In this document: positions 61,584 through 64,000 of the stretch, piece after piece | Layout: each line of letters begins with the position of its first letter | Position numbering within the stretch: the stretch's first letter is position 1 | Source of the DNA: CAIYUC01 sp963682005 | GTDB lineage: Bacteria; Bacteroidota; Bacteroidia; Bacteroidales; FEN-979 | DNA: 64,000 nt | Direction: 5' to 3' | Assembly: GCA_963682005.1 (NCBI GenBank) | Contig: OY820914.1 | Location: forward strand, 1,798,001-1,862,000 | The notes under the pieces: model-generated | Databases searched by the model: none | Told to the model about the DNA's origin: nothing | The model's input: only the letters and a program-made list of their open reading frames with translations | Translations under genes and position numbers: made by a program

Positions 61584-63068
61584 ATGAAAAAAACCAGTTA
61601 CCTGTTCCTGATGCTGATCCTGGCACCGGTCATCATGATCGCCCAGACAGTTAAAGGCGTAATTTATGCCGACACAACGAACATCCTTGTTGTGAAAGTG
61701 TGGGGAACCCACCAGGAGCGGGGTTATGCCCTGGGTTATCTTACGGGAGACAAGATCACCGATATCATTAATAACTACATCAAACCGGAATTCGGACCTT
61801 TTTACTCCAGTGCCCGAAGCCTCGTAATCCAGGGAGTGGACCTTTCGATTCCCCAGGAATATAAGGATGAAGCGCAATCCATTATCGAAGGGATGGATGC
61901 GGCAGGTCTGAATACAACCAACCTTGATCAGACGGATATCCTGGTCGGAAATACATTCCTCGATATTTCCAACCTGCTTTTCAAAAAATCAGGGATGAAC
62001 TGTTCGGCCCTGATGAGTTGGAACGACGCGACGGCCGGCACTGACCTCGACGGCAAATCCGTGATCACCCGCCATCTTGACTGGGAGTACTCGCCCGTCA
62101 TTAACAGGAATCATATGATCGTCGTGCATTTTCCGCAGGAAACGACAGAAAGCAAATGGCTGCTGGTCGGATTCTCCGGGATGATGAGCATTCTGTCGGG
62201 GTTCAACCCGGATTTCAGTGCCTTCCAGAACATGATGGATGATTTTAGTGCGTCAGGGCTGCATAACAAGCAATACCTCCCGATCTGGTTTGCCCTGAGG
62301 AAAGCCATCGAAGCTGCAGACTACAACAATGACGGTGCCCGGAATGTACAGGATGTGAAAGCTGCATTGTCCGATTGCGTAAATGGTTTTGCCGACGGGT
62401 TCATCGTAAGTTCGCTGGCCCGGTCCAATACAACCGACAGCCTTGTGGCCATGGTGGCGGAACTGGCCAATACAGCCCCGATCCACACTTACCGGTACAG
62501 TGATTATCCCGACAGCATTCCGGGGGATAATCTTTATACAGCCAATTACCAGATCGCACGGAACAACCTGATGCATTTCTGCAGCCGGTATAACGGCATC
62601 CGGAGCCACATCGGAGATGGCACGCAGATAAGCCTCGATACAAGCTGGAACCTGATGCGCGACTATTCTCACCTCTCTACCAACACGCAGTTCATGCAGT
62701 TCGCACCCGAGCTTGATTACCTCAGGATCTCGGTGTACAGGGACGGACAACCTGCCTATATGAATGACCCCGTGGTTTTCAACCTGGATGACCTGTTCCA
62801 GGATCCGACCATGGGGATCCCTGAAGGGCAACCATCGCCCGGTTTCAGCTGCTATCCCAACCCTGCAATCGGATCATTGCATTTCACCACGCCCCGAACG
62901 GGCTCGTACCGGATCGAGGTTTTTGACCTTGCAGGGAAAACAGTTGTCTTCATGGGAAACTATAATTGCACTCTTCCACTTGATATTACTTCTTTGCGAC
63001 CGGGTTGTTATTCTTTCCGGCTGACCGGAATTTCGAAGGTTTATACCGGTACCTTCATGAAAAAATAA
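61584..63068 (+). CDS. C45/acid-ceramidase-like Ntn-hydrolase with T9SS domain
   Basis: 494 residues from the ATG at 61584, where the signal peptide begins (to MIAQ, residue 21). The candidate catalytic Cys is 140 (GMNCSALMSWNDAT), followed by TRHLDWEY (163-170). This is the order seen in isopenicillin acyltransferase, acid ceramidase and phospholipase B-like Ntn-hydrolases, which cut themselves before the Cys to expose it as nucleophile. N-terminal residues 40-55 (GTHQERGYALGYLTG) also match that superfamily. The last 75 residues are a T9SS type A domain (CYPNPAIGSLHF ... VYTGTFMKK). It probably hydrolyses amide bonds of lipids, peptides or beta-lactam-like compounds at the cell surface. Confidence 0.8.
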   Translation: MKKTSYLFLMLILAPVIMIAQTVKGVIYADTTNILVVKVWGTHQERGYALGYLTGDKITDIINNYIKPEFGPFYSSARSLVIQGVDLSIPQEYKDEAQSIIEGMDAAGLNTTNLDQTDILVGNTFLDISNLLFKKSGMNCSALMSWNDATAGTDLDGKSVITRHLDWEYSPVINRNHMIVVHFPQETTESKWLLVGFSGMMSILSGFNPDFSAFQNMMDDFSASGLHNKQYLPIWFALRKAIEAADYNNDGARNVQDVKAALSDCVNGFADGFIVSSLARSNTTDSLVAMVAELANTAPIHTYRYSDYPDSIPGDNLYTANYQIARNNLMHFCSRYNGIRSHIGDGTQISLDTSWNLMRDYSHLSTNTQFMQFAPELDYLRISVYRDGQPAYMNDPVVFNLDDLFQDPTMGIPEGQPSPGFSCYPNPAIGSLHFTTPRTGSYRIEVFDLAGKTVVFMGNYNCTLPLDITSLRPGCYSFRLTGISKVYTGTFMKK

Positions 63069-63164
63069 TTGTTCCTAAACTTTCACGGGGATAACTTTCT
63101 AATACCCTGTGAATATTTAGTTGATGAGCTGATGAGATAAGCACTTTGTGACCCTATGGCTTTA

Positions 63165-63196
63165 TCACTCCATCACTCCATCACTTCATCACTTCA
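63165..63196. repeat. 8-bp-period tandem array after the Ntn-hydrolase gene
   Basis: Four units in exact register: TCACTCCA, TCACTCCA, TCACTTCA, TCACTTCA. It starts 96 bp after the stop codon at 63068. A GATGAGCT/GATGAGAT pair lies just before it at about 63124-63139. Confidence 0.7.
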
Positions 63197-63251
63197 AAAA
63201 GTCCGGGAAAATAATTTTCATCACGACTGTTTATCTGGAATAATTCCAAAT

Positions 63252-63259
63252 TACCTTTG
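63252..63259 (+). promoter_or_regulatory. -7 promoter element of the small orphan gene
   Basis: TACCTTTG, a perfect TAnnTTTG match, 74 bp before the ATG at 63334. Confidence 0.5.
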
Positions 63260-63333
63260 TGCCCTGTTAACAAATTTGATTAGCAGGTGATTAATACATT
63301 TATATTTTGATATAAACTAAAAACATACGTAAA

Positions 63334-63645
63334 ATGAGATATATAATGAAAGTCCGGATTCCCATTGAAAAAGGAAATGCTGAGATCAGGGATGCGAAAT
63401 TCGGAGAAAAGATGAGTAAGCTTTTAAGTGAAATTAAAGCCGAAGCAGCATATTTCAGTACGATTAATGGCCAGCGGGGAGGGTACATTGTCGTTAATAC
63501 GGATGACCCCTCGGGAATTCCTGCACTGGCTGAACCGTTCTTCATATGGCTGAATGCGGATGTTGAATGGTTCCCGGTCATGAAGATCGAAGACCTGCAA
63601 AAGGCTGGTCCTTCCATTGGGGCGGCCGTACAAAAATGGGGATAA
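63334..63645 (+). CDS. Small cytoplasmic protein, DUF3303-like
   Basis: 103 residues with no signal peptide. The pattern MKVRIPIEKGNAEIRD, then YFSTINGQRGGYIVVNTDDPSGIPALAEPFF and WFPVMKIEDLQ, suggests a dimeric ferredoxin-like alpha/beta fold, as in DUF3303 and YCII-like proteins. No catalytic residue is obvious. It is a single-gene unit with its own promoter and a clear terminator. An alternative start is the Met at 63346. Confidence 0.7.
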   Translation: MRYIMKVRIPIEKGNAEIRDAKFGEKMSKLLSEIKAEAAYFSTINGQRGGYIVVNTDDPSGIPALAEPFFIWLNADVEWFPVMKIEDLQKAGPSIGAAVQKWG

Positions 63646-63663
63646 CCCGGTTTGTTGCAGTGT

Positions 63664-63690
63664 AAAAGCCCACGTTAACCGCGGGCTTTT
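63664..63690 (+). terminator. Rho-independent terminator
   Basis: AAAAGCCC (63664-63671) and GGGCTTTT (63683-63690) form an 8-bp stem with an 11-nt loop, followed by ATTTTTT. It is 18 bp after the stop codon of the small gene at 63645. Confidence 0.85.
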
Positions 63691-63694
63691 ATTT

Positions 63695-63727
63695 TTTGTA
63701 AAACGTTGGAACTATTTATTATATTTG
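63695..63727 (+). promoter_or_regulatory. Promoter of the terminal response-regulator gene
   Basis: TTTG at 63695-63698, a 21-bp spacer and TATATTTG at 63720-63727, followed after 39 bp by the ATG at 63767. Both elements and the spacing fit the Bacteroidota consensus. Confidence 0.65.
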
Positions 63728-63766
63728 CTTTGTTAAACGAAACCGCCCGGACTAAAACACCACTAG

Positions 63767-64000
63767 ATGAAAAACAAAATACTCGTGATTGACGATGAAC
63801 AAAGCATCTGTCTGCTTCTCGACAGTTTCCTGAAGGATTCATATGACGTTACACTAAAGCACGATGGTCTGGAAGCCCTGAACTGGCTTGAGGGGAACCT
63901 TCCTGACCTGATCATCTGCGATATCCAGATGCCCAATTCCGACGGATACCAGTTCCTTGAAAAAGTGCGGCAGCGCGGCTATACAAAGCATACCCCTGTG
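63767..64000 (+). CDS. Response regulator, receiver domain (partial, runs off the window)
   Basis: 78 codons are present, beginning MKNKILVIDDEQSICLLLDSF. The acidic pair DDE is at residues 9-11, and the phospho-acceptor Asp is in LIICDIQMPNSDGYQF at about residue 55. The window ends before the Lys of the fifth strand, so any output domain is unseen. It has its own promoter and could receive phosphate from the PAS kinases about 3 kb upstream. Confidence 0.88.
   Translation, partial: MKNKILVIDDEQSICLLLDSFLKDSYDVTLKHDGLEALNWLEGNLPDLIICDIQMPNSDGYQFLEKVRQRGYTKHTPV

Overview
This 64 kb window is a stretch of chromosome from a member of the Bacteroidota, probably an environmental and at least partly anaerobic lineage near the Bacteroidales/Marinilabiliales. 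Four things point there. At least six large secreted proteins end in a type A sorting domain of the type IX secretion system (T9SS). The -7 promoter element TAnnTTTG, typical of the phylum's primary sigma factor, lies just upstream of about twenty genes. A TonB-dependent receptor is followed by a DUF4249 lipoprotein. LytS/LytTR and PAS-kinase signalling, a tricorn-like S41 protease and a ScpB-type methylmalonyl-CoA decarboxylase are also typical. I saw no rRNA, tRNA, CRISPR array, transposase or phage module.

Layout. 1-5.6 kb (minus strand): a NifX/NifB-like cofactor-binding protein, a thioredoxin lipoprotein, an EamA exporter, an NmrA-type NAD(P)-binding protein and a LytTR/LytS pair. 5.7-10.5 kb (plus): a TonB receptor with its DUF4249 partner, a small orphan, and a stand-alone secreted protein resembling the periplasmic P1 domain of SecD. 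10.7-26 kb: cupin, ATP-grasp enzyme, large T9SS proteins, ZIP metal transporter, ABC-F protein and a Tet(M)-like translational GTPase. 26-36 kb: an endosialidase-chaperone (S74) surface protein, an MFS transporter, a cluster of secreted rhodaneses with an OmpA-family protein and an Omp85-like barrel, and scpB. 36-43.5 kb: a repeat-rich secreted protein, a zinc phospholipase C/S1-P1-like domain fused to a probable beta-barrel, a SUMF1-OmpA fusion and a ClC channel.

43.5-48.2 kb is the most interesting part. A four-gene minus-strand operon encodes a soluble ABC ATPase, a cysteine-rich SIMIBI-type GTPase, a cysteine desulfurase and an Fe-S protein. It is divergent from an operon of two regulators, an Fnr-like and an Rrf2 protein, both with cysteine sets suited to Fe-S sensing. 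A 10-bp-arm palindrome lies between the two divergent promoters. I read this as an uncharacterised metallocluster assembly module. It is followed by an arsenic operon (arsR, arsF-like, arsG-like, a rhodanese-like protein without the catalytic Cys, acr3). The window ends with a T9SS phospholipase D-like protein, a tricorn-like protease, two PAS histidine kinases, a T9SS Ntn-hydrolase and the start of a response regulator.

The intergenic DNA is full of repeats. One family is a G/C-rich nested hairpin whose loop is replaced in some copies by a second palindrome. Another pattern is short tandem arrays with an exact 8-bp period but different sequence at each locus, always just after a stop codon. 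There is also a pair of MITE-like elements. Several gene starts given here are internal to the longest open frame; they were chosen from signal peptides and promoter positions.
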